Shown here piece by piece: positions 27,944 to 36,599 of a DNA stretch of 64,000 bases (position 1 is its first letter; every line of letters starts with the position of its first letter). Below the pieces are notes generated by a model, which saw only the letters and a list, made by a program, of their open reading frames with translations, did not search any database and had not been told where the DNA came from. This stretch comes from Rothia nasimurium (GTDB taxonomy: Bacteria > Actinomycetota > Actinomycetes > Actinomycetales > Micrococcaceae). The position numbers and the translations under genes are program-made. The stretch lies in contig NZ_CAKMSS010000009.1 in NCBI RefSeq assembly GCF_928382285.1, positions 26,728 through 90,727 on the forward strand, written 5' to 3'.

Positions 27944-28052
27944 AAGTAATAGAGTGTCATGAATATGATCGGCGGCACCTTGGGGTGCCGGTGGGGCAAT
28001 TCTCGCCGGGTTTTACTTAGGCCCTGCCCCCGCCCGGCGTACAATAGACCGC

Positions 28053-28379
28053 ATGATTTTCAAAGGTGTAGGCGACACGCGCCCTTACCCCGATCACGGG
28101 CTTACTCAGCGTACCTGGGGCTCCATTGCCCCCTCGCAGGTGCGCCTCGACCGCCTGATCACCACGCAGAAAAACCTCAACCTTGAAACCCTGCTGGCCG
28201 AAGACTCCACCTTCTACGGGGACCTCTTCCCCCACGTGGTGCGCTACCGGGGCGAACTTTACCTCGAAGACGGCGTCCACCGCGCCCTGCGTACCGCCCT
28301 ACAGCGCCGCGCCGTCATGTACGCCCGCGTGCTCGACCTAGATGCCCTGGCTCCCTCGCTTCTGGAGTCGGGAAATTAG
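28053..28379 (+). CDS. Conserved actinobacterial ParB-like small protein (labelled VapB-family in databases)
   Basis: A 108-residue soluble protein of a family widespread in actinobacteria (MIFKGVGDTRPYPDHGL, IAPSQVRLDRLITTQ, LEDGVHRALRTALQ). The VRLDRL and DGVHR segments recall the ParB-like fold. Automatic annotation often calls it a VapB antitoxin, but no PIN toxin is adjacent and the N-terminus is not a ribbon-helix-helix, so I doubt that name. TACAAT lies seven bases before the ATG and no ribosome site exists, which suggests a leaderless mRNA. It meets the tetR gene tail to tail with a four-base overlap. Confidence 0.8.
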   Translation: MIFKGVGDTRPYPDHGLTQRTWGSIAPSQVRLDRLITTQKNLNLETLLAEDSTFYGDLFPHVVRYRGELYLEDGVHRALRTALQRRAVMYARVLDLDALAPSLLESGN

Positions 28380-29044
28380 GACGCTGCGACCAGGTGCAGC
28401 TCCGGGGTGCCGTCCAGGCGTACGGGGCGTCCGCTCTCATCAAAACGAGCCCCCAGGCCCATCTGAATAAAGCGAATGGTGCTCTCAATATGGCGCTCGC
28501 GGGCTTCAATGCTGCTGGCCTCGTCGGTGCGGTCGGCGCTTGATGAGAGGGAGCCATGTACGAGCTGGGCTAGCTCGCGAATATCGTTCTCAGGGAGGTA
28601 GCCGCGTTCAATGGCTGCGGAAAGAATTCCCGCCAGGACCATCTGCAGTTCGCGCACATGGTCGCCCAGCTTGGCAAAAGCCTCGGGGGAGAGGACCGAT
28701 CGCATGGCGGGGCCGGGGGGCATGTGGCGGCGGGAAAGGTCCTCAATCTGTAGGCGCACGTAGACAGCCAGCTGGTCGATGGGGTTTTCCACTCCGGCCA
28801 GGGCCTCACGCAGTTCGGTGAGGAAGCGCTCAGTCTCATCGAGGGCGTAGGCAATGAGAAGTTCACCCATGTCGGCAAAGTAGTTGTACACCGCGGTGCG
28901 GCCGATGCCAGCAGTTTTGGCCACGTGGGTCATAGTGAGGCCGGGTAGGCCGCGCTCGTAGAGCAGGCGACCGAAAGAGTCGAGGATGGCGCGTTTGGTG
29001 TTCTCGCGCTGGGCGGCATTGGTGGCGGCAGTAATTCGAGGCAT
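28376..29044 (-). CDS. TetR/AcrR-family regulator
   Basis: A 222-residue regulator with a helix-turn-helix at residues 15-60 (ILDSFGRLLYERGLPGLTMT, then GIGRTAVYNYFADMGELL). The ligand domain is not assignable. TAGGGT lies six bases before the ATG with no ribosome site, consistent with leaderless expression, and TGACA/TGTCA half-sites surround that box. It diverges from the queuosine-precursor transporter gene, its most likely target besides itself. Confidence 0.87.
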   Translation of the reverse strand: MPRITAATNAAQRENTKRAILDSFGRLLYERGLPGLTMTHVAKTAGIGRTAVYNYFADMGELLIAYALDETERFLTELREALAGVENPIDQLAVYVRLQIEDLSRRHMPPGPAMRSVLSPEAFAKLGDHVRELQMVLAGILSAAIERGYLPENDIRELAQLVHGSLSSSADRTDEASSIEARERHIESTIRFIQMGLGARFDESGRPVRLDGTPELHLVAAS

Positions 29045-29046
29045 AA

Positions 29047-29069
29047 TGACACCCTATCGCTATCTGTCA
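29047..29069. promoter_or_regulatory. Candidate TetR operator
   Basis: TGACA (29047-29051) and TGTCA (29065-29069) form an inverted repeat with a 13-base spacer that covers the -10 box of the tetR gene. A further CTGTCAG lies about 30 bases on. Binding here would give autorepression. Confidence 0.45.
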
Positions 29070-29262
29070 CTAAAACCTATTTTTTGCCACAAAATCCAGC
29101 AAACTGTCAGCAAAACCTTCCATCAACTCACCTGCGGACGCCCCCTGCACCCCATTGCACACCCGGCGGCTCGTGCGATGCCGCCCAAAAATCGGTAAGC
29201 TAGTGGGCGCCCAGGTGGCAGGTGGGCACCTTTCAAACCGATACTCAACCCAGGGGATAACT

Positions 29263-29973
29263 GTGTCTACACCCACCAGCAGCTCACCGGCGTCCGCACA
29301 TCACACCACCGCCGATACCGGCTTTGCCCGCCCCACCCGCACCTACTATGACCTGCTTCTGGCAGCTACCTGCGTGGTCTTCATCCTCTCCAACATCGGA
29401 GCAACCAAGGGCGTGACCTTCGGGTCTATCATCACCGATGGGGGTTTCTTCCTCTTCCCCCTGGCCTACGTGCTGGGCGATGTAATCAGCGAAATTTACG
29501 GCTTTAAACTGGCCCGCCGCGCCATTATTACCAGCTTCGTTGCCGCTGCTGCTGCCGCCGCTAGCTTCTGGGTACTCATTGCCCTGCCCGCAGCCGATTT
29601 CTACGAGGGCCAGGCCGCCCTTGAAACTGTCCTTGGGCCCGTACCCCAGATTTTGGCAGGCTCCCTACTGGGCTTTTTGACCGGCCAGCTACTCAACTCT
29701 TGGGTGCTAGTGAAACTTAAGGAAAAAACCGGCGGCCGCCACCTCTGGGGACGACTCATGGGCTCCACCCTGGTCGGCGAGCTAGCTGACACCGTCATCT
29801 TCTGCTCCATCGCCGCTCCCATTATTGGAATTGCAAGTTTCGGCGACTTCCTCAACTACGTCATCGTGGGCTACGTGTACAAGTGCGCCGTAGAGCTGCT
29901 CCTGCTGCCCATCACCTACCCCGTCATCGGCTGGTTCAAGCGCAAGGAACCCACCTACAGCCCTGCCCGATAA
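29263..29973 (+). CDS. Queuosine-precursor transporter (YhhQ/QPTR family)
   Basis: A 236-residue membrane protein with about six helices. The start is GTG with AGGGGA five bases upstream. Family motifs are clear: FILSNIGATKGVTFG, GGFFLFPLAYVLGDVISEIYGF and GRLMGSTLVGELADTVIFC. Members import preQ0/preQ1 or queuine for tRNA modification. No queC, queD, queE or queF is in the window, but a tRNA-guanine transglycosylase gene lies 5 kb away, so salvage of an imported precursor is plausible. I see no clear preQ1 riboswitch in the 218-base upstream gap. Confidence 0.9.
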   Translation: MSTPTSSSPASAHHTTADTGFARPTRTYYDLLLAATCVVFILSNIGATKGVTFGSIITDGGFFLFPLAYVLGDVISEIYGFKLARRAIITSFVAAAAAAASFWVLIALPAADFYEGQAALETVLGPVPQILAGSLLGFLTGQLLNSWVLVKLKEKTGGRHLWGRLMGSTLVGELADTVIFCSIAAPIIGIASFGDFLNYVIVGYVYKCAVELLLLPITYPVIGWFKRKEPTYSPAR

Positions 29974-29975
29974 GG

Positions 29976-30044
29976 TAAGTGCCCACCAGACTCGCGCGTC
30001 GTCCACTCGCGGCCTAAGCGCTGCGAGAGTCTCGTGGGCACTTA
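29976..30044. repeat. Long inverted repeat downstream of the QPTR gene
   Basis: Arms of 22 bases (left TAAGTGCCCACCAGACTCGC, right its near complement) enclose about 25 bases. Directly after it, GGCGGACGCTCGCC...GGACGTCCGCC (30051-30080) forms a second short palindrome of the GGACGC type. Both lie in the gap before the first permease. Confidence 0.65.
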
Positions 30045-30241
30045 GGTGGAGGCGGACGCTCGCCGCCACGGACGTCCGCCTGTCGCGCACCTCCTGCCAA
30101 ATGCCCTGCACCCGCCACCAAGGGGGTGATGTGTCTCTCACTGCATAATGGTGAGCACTGAAGACCGGTTTTCCCTCAGAAAACCTGTGTAAACTTTCGG
30201 TTCATTGCATACACCACACTCTCTTGAAAGGGAGGGCACCC

Positions 30242-31699
30242 GTGGCATCAACCACCACCGGCCAGCAGGAGGGCGGCAACCTCAGCCGCGCCCTCTCCCA
30301 CGGCCAGCTCACCATGATTGCCCTCGGCCTCGCCGTGGGTACCGGCCTCTTTTTGGGCTCCGGCGCAGCTATCTCTATCGCGGGCCCGGCCGTCATTGTC
30401 TCCTACGCCATCGGCTCACTGATCGCCGCTATTATCGGTGCCTGCGCCGGTGAAATGGCCGTGCGCTACCCCGTGCGTGGCGGCTTCGGCACCATCGCCG
30501 GTAAATTCCTCAGCCCCTACGCGGGCTACCTGACCCGCTGGGCCTACTGGATGACCACCGTTACCCTGGCCGGCGCTGAGGTTGTAGCAGTGGGTGCCTA
30601 CATGGCCTACTGGTACCCCAACGTTCCCCTCTGGATCTGGGTACTCATCGCAGGCGGCGCGATTTTCGTGCTCAACCTGACCAGCGTTAAATCCTTCGGT
30701 GTGGTGGAATTCTTCCTCTCCTCCATTAAGGTGAGCGCGGTCGTCCTCTTCATCATCTTCGGCCTGGCCCTGGTCTTCTTCGGCCTGCCTGGCCAGGACG
30801 CCACCGGCGTCTCCAACCTCACCGCCCACGGCGGCTTCATGCCCAATGGCCTCTCCTCTATCTGGATTGCTCTGGCCGTGGTCATGTTCTCCTTCGGCGG
30901 TATCGAGCTCATCTCCATCTCCGCAGCAGAAGCTAAGGACCCGGTGCGCTCCGTGCGCTCCTCAGCTAAGGCTATGATGTGGCGCCTGGCTACCTTCTAC
31001 GTGCTCTCCCTCTTCATCGTGGTCGCCATCATCCCCTGGACCAGCGCCGCCGCCCTGGGCAAGGACATCGAAGGCTCCCCCTTCGTCATGGTCTTCACCG
31101 AACTGGGCATTCCCTACATTGGCGGTATCACCAACTTCATCCTCATGACCGCCGCCCTGTCCGGCGCAAACGCCGCCCTCTATGCAGCCACCCGCCTGCT
31201 GCACGCCCTGGGGCACGAGGGTATGGCCCCCAAGGTCCTCGCCCGCACCAGCTCCTCAGGTATTCCCAACCTGGCACTGACCGTCTCATCCCTGGGTGCT
31301 GTGGTCGCCATGATCATGGCTATCTCGGGTGTGGGAGGAATCTTCGGCTACATGATGGCCCTGGTCACCGTCAGCGTGCTGGTGGTCTGGTCCATGATTC
31401 TGCTGTCCTACATGGCCTACAAGAAGGTCGAAGGCGACGCCTCCCCCTTCCGCGTCTTCGGCGGCTCAGCCACCGCAGCGGTTGGCCTGATCGGCGTCAT
31501 CGCTACCTTCATCGCCATGTTCTTCGCCGGTGGTTCCATGCTCCCCTCCATCTTCGTGGGGCTGGGCTTCTTCGGTCTGATTACCATCATCTACTTCGCC
31601 GGTGTCAACAAGAACATCAGCACCTCAGATGACGCCTTCGACGAAGTCCGCGCCGTCACCACCCAGGTGCCCGTCGTCGACGGCACCAAACAGCGCTAA
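30242..31699 (+). CDS. Amino-acid permease, APC superfamily (first of tandem pair)
   Basis: A 485-residue permease with about 12 helices. The start is GTG with GGGAGG six bases upstream. The amino-acid transporter signature is present near residue 20 onwards (MIALGLAVGTGLFLGSGAAI), as is GGIELISISAAEAKDP near 220. It fits the AroP/GABA-permease subgroup; the substrate cannot be read from sequence. The next gene is a close paralog, so this is a tandem duplication. Confidence 0.92.
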   Translation: MASTTTGQQEGGNLSRALSHGQLTMIALGLAVGTGLFLGSGAAISIAGPAVIVSYAIGSLIAAIIGACAGEMAVRYPVRGGFGTIAGKFLSPYAGYLTRWAYWMTTVTLAGAEVVAVGAYMAYWYPNVPLWIWVLIAGGAIFVLNLTSVKSFGVVEFFLSSIKVSAVVLFIIFGLALVFFGLPGQDATGVSNLTAHGGFMPNGLSSIWIALAVVMFSFGGIELISISAAEAKDPVRSVRSSAKAMMWRLATFYVLSLFIVVAIIPWTSAAALGKDIEGSPFVMVFTELGIPYIGGITNFILMTAALSGANAALYAATRLLHALGHEGMAPKVLARTSSSGIPNLALTVSSLGAVVAMIMAISGVGGIFGYMMALVTVSVLVVWSMILLSYMAYKKVEGDASPFRVFGGSATAAVGLIGVIATFIAMFFAGGSMLPSIFVGLGFFGLITIIYFAGVNKNISTSDDAFDEVRAVTTQVPVVDGTKQR

Positions 31700-31721
31700 A
31701 ATCAGTAGCAGGTCTACACAA

Positions 31722-31776
31722 GGACGCCGGTAGCCCGCCCCCAGCCTCACGGCAGGGGAGTCGCGCACCGGCGTCC
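31722..31776. terminator. GGACGC palindrome between the two permeases
   Basis: GGACGCCGGT and ACCGGCGTCC form a perfect ten-base stem around a 35-base GC-rich interior with a GGCAGGGG block. Likely ends the first permease transcript. Same family as 59299 and 21308. Confidence 0.6.
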
Positions 31777-31827
31777 GCGCATTAACACCGCTACCGCACA
31801 CGACGTTTTCTCACAGTAAGGCTTACC

Positions 31828-33273
31828 GTGGCACACACACCTTCGCAGGGGCAGGCCCAGGCGACCACCCTCAAACGCTCACTCACGCACGGGCAGATGA
31901 CCATGATTGTGCTGGGCTCGGCCCTGGGTACCGGCCTCTTTTTGGGCTCCTCGGGCGCTATCGCCCTGGCGGGCCCGGCCGTTATCCTGGCCTACGCTAT
32001 CGGCTCCCTAGTCGCCGCCATTATTGCCGCTTCTACCGGTGAAATGGCCGTTCGCTACCCGGTGCGCGGTGGCTTCGGCTCCATCGCTGGCCGCTACCTG
32101 GGCCCCTACGCCGGCTACCTGACCCGCTGGGCCTACTGGACCGTCACCGCCATTATCACCGGTATTGAGCTGGTCGCGGTTGCCACCTACCTGCAGTACT
32201 GGTGGCCCTCCCTGCCCCTGTGGGTGGGCATCGTGCTCTTTGGTGCGGTGATCGTGCTGCTGAACATCCGCTCGGTCAAGTACTTTGGCACCATGGAGTT
32301 CTTCCTGTCCTCCATCAAGGTCATCGCCCTGCTGCTCTTCGTACTGGTGGGCCTGGCCCTGGTCTTCGTGGGCTTCCCCGGTCACGAGGCCACCGGCATC
32401 ACCAACCTGACCAACGACGGCGGCTTCATGCCCACCGGCTTCCACGGGGTCTGGCTCTCGCTCGCGGTGGTCATGTTCTCCTTCGGCGGTATCGAAATGC
32501 TCTCCATTTCCGCCGCTGAAGCGAAGGACCCGGTGCGCTCAGTGCGAGCCTCAACTAAGGCGAATATGTGGCGCCTGGCTACTATCTATGTGGTCGCCCT
32601 CTTTATCGTGGTATCGATTATTCCCTGGCAGTCAGCCGCTCAGCTCGACGGCTCCGTTGAAGCCTCACCCTTTGTGCTAGTCTTCTCGGAAGTCGGTGTT
32701 CCGGCCATCGCCTCTATCACCAACTTCATTATTCTGGTTGCCGCCCTGTCCGCCGCCAACGCCAATCTCTACGCGGGCACCCGCCTGCTGCACTCCCTGG
32801 CGAGTGAGAAGATGGCACCTGCGCCCCTGGCCCGCGTCAGCGGTGGAGGCATTCCCGTGCTGGCCATGTGGGCCTCAACCTCGGGCGTGGTGCTGGCGAT
32901 TCTGCTGGCCCTCTTCCTGCCCGGCCAGGCCTTTGGTCTGATGATGACCCTGACCATGGTCTGCGCCCTCACCGTATGGGTTCTGATTCTGCTGGCCTAC
33001 ATCGCCTTCAAGGGGGTTGAGGGTAACTCTTCGGCCTTCCGCATGTGGGGCGGGCGGGTTACCGCTGGCCTGGGTATCTTCCTGCTGCTGGCTATCTGGG
33101 CGGCTCTCTTCGCCCGCACCGGCAACGCTGCCCCGGCCACCATGGGCATCGCCTACTTCCTAATTCTGACCATGATCTACTTCGGCGTGGTCAAGCGTGT
33201 GCACACCGGGCACGAGGACGCCTTCGCCGAGGCAGACGCCGCCGTGGCAGCCCACAGCGGTGGCAGGGGCTAG
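31828..33273 (+). CDS. Amino-acid permease, APC superfamily (second of tandem pair)
   Basis: A 481-residue permease strongly similar to the preceding one over its whole length, for example MIVLGSALGTGLFLGSSGAI, EMAVRYPVRGGFGSIAGRYL and GGIEMLSISAAEAKDP. The C-terminal quarter differs most, which suggests changed specificity after duplication. The start is GTG with AAGG upstream. The thioesterase gene follows two bases after its stop. Confidence 0.92.
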   Translation: MAHTPSQGQAQATTLKRSLTHGQMTMIVLGSALGTGLFLGSSGAIALAGPAVILAYAIGSLVAAIIAASTGEMAVRYPVRGGFGSIAGRYLGPYAGYLTRWAYWTVTAIITGIELVAVATYLQYWWPSLPLWVGIVLFGAVIVLLNIRSVKYFGTMEFFLSSIKVIALLLFVLVGLALVFVGFPGHEATGITNLTNDGGFMPTGFHGVWLSLAVVMFSFGGIEMLSISAAEAKDPVRSVRASTKANMWRLATIYVVALFIVVSIIPWQSAAQLDGSVEASPFVLVFSEVGVPAIASITNFIILVAALSAANANLYAGTRLLHSLASEKMAPAPLARVSGGGIPVLAMWASTSGVVLAILLALFLPGQAFGLMMTLTMVCALTVWVLILLAYIAFKGVEGNSSAFRMWGGRVTAGLGIFLLLAIWAALFARTGNAAPATMGIAYFLILTMIYFGVVKRVHTGHEDAFAEADAAVAAHSGGRG

Positions 33274-33275
33274 GT

Positions 33276-33752
33276 ATGGGTGCAGTCTATGAGGTCGAGG
33301 TTCCCCTGCGCTGGGGCGACATGGACGCCTACGGCCATGTCAACAACGTGACCATGATGCAGGTGCTCGAAGAAGCCCGCGTAGCCCTCTTTGGGCCGCC
33401 TCCCTCGTCCGGCGAACCTGCGCCGCTGGTAGGGGAGAGCACCGAGGGAAAGCCGGGGCGGGCGTCTGCTCACCTGCCCCTCTTTGAGAGTCTGCCTGCT
33501 GGCACCCAGGCCCTGGTTGCTGAAAACCACGTCAAGTACCGCAGCCCCCTGGCCTACCGCGGGGTGCCGGTGCGGGTGCAGATGCAGGTCAGCAAGGTTA
33601 CGGCCGCCTCGCTGGTAGTTGCCTACGAGCTGTATGACCCGGTAACCGGTGTCCACTGCGTTTCAGCCAGCACAACCCTGGCCTTCTTTAACGTTGAGAC
33701 CGGCTCCCTGGTGCGCCTGAGCGCCGAACAGCGGGAGCAGCTGGCAGCCTAG
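33276..33752 (+). CDS. Acyl-CoA thioesterase, 4HBT hot-dog family
   Basis: A 158-residue single hot-dog protein with the 4HBT motif RWGDMDAYGHVNN near residue 13, where the second Asp is the usual catalytic residue. It should hydrolyse acyl-CoA esters; the substrate is unknown. The segment GEPAPLVGESTEGKPG near 50 is an insertion relative to common members. The start is only two bases after the permease stop, so the genes are co-transcribed. Confidence 0.87.
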   Translation: MGAVYEVEVPLRWGDMDAYGHVNNVTMMQVLEEARVALFGPPPSSGEPAPLVGESTEGKPGRASAHLPLFESLPAGTQALVAENHVKYRSPLAYRGVPVRVQMQVSKVTAASLVVAYELYDPVTGVHCVSASTTLAFFNVETGSLVRLSAEQREQLAA

Positions 33753-33768
33753 ACCGCAGATGCCCTTT

Positions 33769-33815
33769 AAAAAGTGCACGTGCCCTCCACTTTTGGCAGG
33801 GCACGTGCACTTTTT
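33769..33815. terminator. Bidirectional intrinsic terminator
   Basis: AAAAAGTGCACGTGCCCT pairs perfectly with its complement, which ends in TTTTT. It serves the thioesterase on the plus strand and the SRPBCC gene on the minus strand. Confidence 0.93.
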
Positions 33816-33832
33816 GTATGGCGCTTGAGTCT

Positions 33833-34321
33833 TTAGGCTGCGAGGACGCGGTTGAGCTTGTTGAAAGAGGACTTCCAGCCAGCTACCGACATCTCGTGCA
33901 TAGCCGGGTCGAGCGGACCCTGGGTGATGGTGACGCGGGTGGTGGAATCATCAATCTTCTCGAAGGCGGTGCGGTTGAGGAAGTAGGAGCCGGCTTCCAT
34001 GCCGTGGGCTTCAGCCAGCTCCTCACCGATAGCCTCATAGCCCTCAATCAGTTCACCGGGTACCAGCTTGTGGAAGGTGCCGTTGACGGGGGAGGTGAAC
34101 TCGGGGTTCTCTTCGCTGACCATGACGAACTTCTGGGCACCGCCCTCGCGCACGTCGATGTCAACGGTATCGAGCGGCACGGTGAAACCCTCGGGGCCAA
34201 ACCACTGGGGCATCAGTTCTGCCGAGGTGAAAGCCTCGTAGAGAGCCTCGGGGGTGGCCTCAAAATCGTGGGTAAAGGTCAGGACTTCTTCAGGGGCAAT
34301 GGTGCCAAAATCAAAGTTCAT
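33833..34321 (-). CDS. SRPBCC (AHSA1-like) protein A
   Basis: A 162-residue START/Bet v1-fold protein of the AHSA1 group (FTHDFEATPEALYEAFTSAELMPQWFGP). The fold binds hydrophobic ligands; the role is unknown. It ends with a helix typical of the family (GWKSSFNKLNRVL). It is paralogous to the next upstream gene and separated from it by a terminator hairpin, so the two may be expressed separately. Confidence 0.87.
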   Translation of the reverse strand: MNFDFGTIAPEEVLTFTHDFEATPEALYEAFTSAELMPQWFGPEGFTVPLDTVDIDVREGGAQKFVMVSEENPEFTSPVNGTFHKLVPGELIEGYEAIGEELAEAHGMEAGSYFLNRTAFEKIDDSTTRVTITQGPLDPAMHEMSVAGWKSSFNKLNRVLAA

Positions 34322-34351
34322 GGATTCTCCTTGTTGGGTAGATACCGCTTA

Positions 34352-34396
34352 AAAAGTGCATATGCCCTGTGAAAAGTGACAGGCATGTGCACTTTT
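34352..34396. terminator. Terminator between the SRPBCC paralogs
   Basis: AAAAGTGCATATGCC pairs with GGCATGTGCACTTTT around a 15-base loop. The arms resemble those of the terminator at 33769. Confidence 0.8.
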
Positions 34397-34427
34397 GCGG
34401 GGGTGTAGAGGACGAGAGTGAGGGCGC

Positions 34428-34928
34428 TTAGCGTGCGAGTAGCTTGGCCAGCTTGCTGAAGGAGCCCTGCCAGGAAGCTAGAGTCTGCTCGTGTACGCCG
34501 GCGGGTAGGGGGCCCTGGGTGAGCTTAAGGATGGTACCCTCGCCGACGCCGTCCTCGGTCACCGCGGTGCCCGCCTCAAACTCAAGGCGCAGACCAATCA
34601 GGGTGTCTGAGGGCTGGCCCGACGGGGTGGGCAGGGCCTCCCGGTATTCGATGGTGTGGGGCTCGGCTAGAGTCACAAAGCGCATGTACATGGGGGCCTG
34701 GAACTTAGCCTGATCCTTGTGGCGCATGACGAACTGCTTGCGTCCACCAATCACCGGTTCCAGGGTCAGGGTGTTGGGAATAATCTTCCAATCGGCAGGG
34801 CCAAACCACTTGATAAAGAGAGTGGGGTTGGTAAAGGCCTCAAAGACCTGCTGCGGGGTGGCTGCAAACTCGTGGCGGTAGGTGATGGTTTCCTCGGGCT
34901 TGAGGTCGTCAATCTTAAAGTCGTTCAT
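34428..34928 (-). CDS. SRPBCC (AHSA1-like) protein B
   Basis: A 166-residue paralog of the neighbouring SRPBCC protein (YRHEFAATPQQVFEAFTNPTLFIKWFGP, LTQGPLPAGVHEQTLASWQGSF). The ligand and role are unknown. Its start is three bases after the tgt stop, so it is probably read from the tgt transcript. Confidence 0.87.
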   Translation of the reverse strand: MNDFKIDDLKPEETITYRHEFAATPQQVFEAFTNPTLFIKWFGPADWKIIPNTLTLEPVIGGRKQFVMRHKDQAKFQAPMYMRFVTLAEPHTIEYREALPTPSGQPSDTLIGLRLEFEAGTAVTEDGVGEGTILKLTQGPLPAGVHEQTLASWQGSFSKLAKLLAR

Positions 34929-34931
34929 GCT

Positions 34932-36461
34932 CTACTTCTCGTCGCTGGTGGGCTTGGTGGTGTCGGCCTGGTCGGTTTTAGGCTGCGCGGACGCGTCCGC
35001 CCCGGCGTCCTGCCCCTGGGCTGCCTTCTCGGCTGCCCGGCGGGCCTCGGCCTCAGCCTTTGCCTTCATATTGGCCTCCCAGCGGGCCTGGGCGGCAGCT
35101 GCCCGCTCGGCGTCCTTAGCGGCCTTACGCGCGGCGGCTTCTTCCTGGGCCTTTTGCTGGGCAACCTTCTTGGCGTAGTACTTACCCAAGAACTCATCGC
35201 GGTAGTCGAAATATTCCCCGGAGTCGATCGCCGCGCGGGCGTCGTCCACCATCTTCACAATAAAACGCTCATTGTGAATCGAGGCCAGGGTCGCTGAGAG
35301 GCGCTCGTCGGCCTTGAAGAGGTGGTGCAGGTAGGCGCGGGTGTAGTGGGTGCAGGTGTAGCAGTCGCAGCCCTCGAAGATGGGGGAGAAGTCGGTGCGG
35401 TAGCGGGCGTTGGTCAGGTTGAAGCGGCCATCGGGGGTGTAAACGGCCGCGTTGCGGGCCACGCGGGTGGGGGAGACACAGTCGAAGGTGTCGACGCCGT
35501 TTTCAATGCCGGTGAAGATGTCATCGGGCTCCGAAATGCCCAGCAGGTGGCGGGGCTTGTTCTCGGGTAGTTCCTCGTTGCACCAGCGCACGATAGTGCC
35601 CAGGTTTTCCTTTTCGAGCGCCCCGCCCAGGCCAAAGCCGTCAAAGGGCATGGAGCCGAGGTCGCGGCAGGCTTTGCGGCGCAGGTCCTCATACTGGGCC
35701 CCCTGAATCACACCAAAAAGGGCCTGATAGGGCTTGCCCACCCGCTCAGCGGTCAGACGCTGGTGCTCAGCAATACAGCGCAGGGCCCACAGCCGGGTGC
35801 GCTCCAGCGCCTCTTCCTGGTAGGCCCGGGAGTTATAAAGAGTGGTCAGCTCATCGAAGGCAAACATGATGTCAGCGCCAATCTGGTGCTGCACCTGCAT
35901 GGATACCTCGGGGGTGAAACGGTGAATATCGCCGTTGATGTGGGACTTAAAGTTGACCCCGTCATCGTCCACGTGGGCCATACGTTCCTTGCCCGCCGCC
36001 ACGTCGTCGTCGCCGATGGGGCGTCCGTCCGCGCCGGTAGCCCCGGCCACGGTGCCCATATCAATCACCTTTTTGAAACCCGAGCCCAGGCTCATCACCT
36101 GGAAGCCCCCGGAGTCGGTGAAAGTAGGGCCATCCCAGTTCATGAACTTACCCAGACCGCCTGCGGCGTCGAGGACGTCCGGCCCCGGCTGCAGGTAGAG
36201 GTGGTAGGCGTTGGCCAGCAGGGCCTGGGCACCCAGGTCTTTCATGGCCTCGGGCAGCACAGCCTTGACGGTTGCCTTGGTGCCCACCGGGGTGAAGGCG
36301 GGGGTGGCAATGTCGCCGTGGGGGGTGTGAATGACGCCGGTGCGGCCCTGGAAGGCCCCGCCGTTGGCGTCCACCTGCTTGCCGGTGGGCTGGGCGGTAT
36401 CGGTCAGGCGGTTGCCCAGTTCAAAAGAAAAAGTGGGATCAGAAAATTCGGTATTGAGCAC
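34932..36461 (-). CDS. tgt: tRNA-guanine transglycosylase
   Basis: A 509-residue enzyme that exchanges G34 for preQ1 or queuine in tRNAs with GUN anticodons. Visible: DSGGFQVMS near the substrate Asp, the second Asp region FAFDELTTLY, a GGALEKENLG loop, and zinc ligands in CDCYTCTHYTRAYLHHL. After residue 420 there is a tail of about 85 residues rich in Ala, Lys and Glu, likely coiled coil, then GQDAGADAS encoded by a GGACGC element. I prefer the GTG start at 36461, because the longer frame would read through a 19-bp hairpin; no strong ribosome site marks either start. Confidence 0.93.
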   Translation of the reverse strand: MLNTEFSDPTFSFELGNRLTDTAQPTGKQVDANGGAFQGRTGVIHTPHGDIATPAFTPVGTKATVKAVLPEAMKDLGAQALLANAYHLYLQPGPDVLDAAGGLGKFMNWDGPTFTDSGGFQVMSLGSGFKKVIDMGTVAGATGADGRPIGDDDVAAGKERMAHVDDDGVNFKSHINGDIHRFTPEVSMQVQHQIGADIMFAFDELTTLYNSRAYQEEALERTRLWALRCIAEHQRLTAERVGKPYQALFGVIQGAQYEDLRRKACRDLGSMPFDGFGLGGALEKENLGTIVRWCNEELPENKPRHLLGISEPDDIFTGIENGVDTFDCVSPTRVARNAAVYTPDGRFNLTNARYRTDFSPIFEGCDCYTCTHYTRAYLHHLFKADERLSATLASIHNERFIVKMVDDARAAIDSGEYFDYRDEFLGKYYAKKVAQQKAQEEAAARKAAKDAERAAAAQARWEANMKAKAEAEARRAAEKAAQGQDAGADASAQPKTDQADTTKPTSDEK

Positions 36462-36521
36462 GGGAACAAGTCTACCGGGTGAGTGCGGAAGGACGCTGTG
36501 GCCCCGCTCCTTGAGGGTAAA

Positions 36522-36568
36522 CGAAAGCTTCATAGGTATGCAGGAAGCACATACCTATGAAGCTTTCG
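36522..36568. terminator. Perfect 19-bp hairpin after ohr
   Basis: CGAAAGCTTCATAGGTATG and its exact complement are separated by nine bases. It lies 31 bases past the ohr stop and just ahead of tgt, so it most likely ends the ohr transcript. Confidence 0.8.
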
Positions 36569-36599
36569 GCGACATTCGGTGCGAGTGTGGGGTGCGAGC

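Noticed and set aside
27959..28186. Plus-strand frame upstream of 28053
   Set aside because: Overlaps the better-supported small gene in another frame, has no ribosome site and Arg/Pro-rich composition typical of a chance frame.
28053..28379. Assignment as half of a VapBC toxin-antitoxin pair
   Set aside because: No PIN-domain toxin gene is adjacent and the protein lacks a recognisable antitoxin DNA-binding N-terminus.
29045..29262. preQ1 riboswitch ahead of the queuosine-precursor transporter
   Set aside because: I could not find a pseudoknot-forming hairpin with the A-rich tail of preQ1-I or the layout of other preQ1 classes in the gap.
36462..36533. Upstream ATG start for tgt
   Set aside because: It would place the start inside a perfect 19-bp hairpin that ends the ohr transcript, and family similarity begins only after it.
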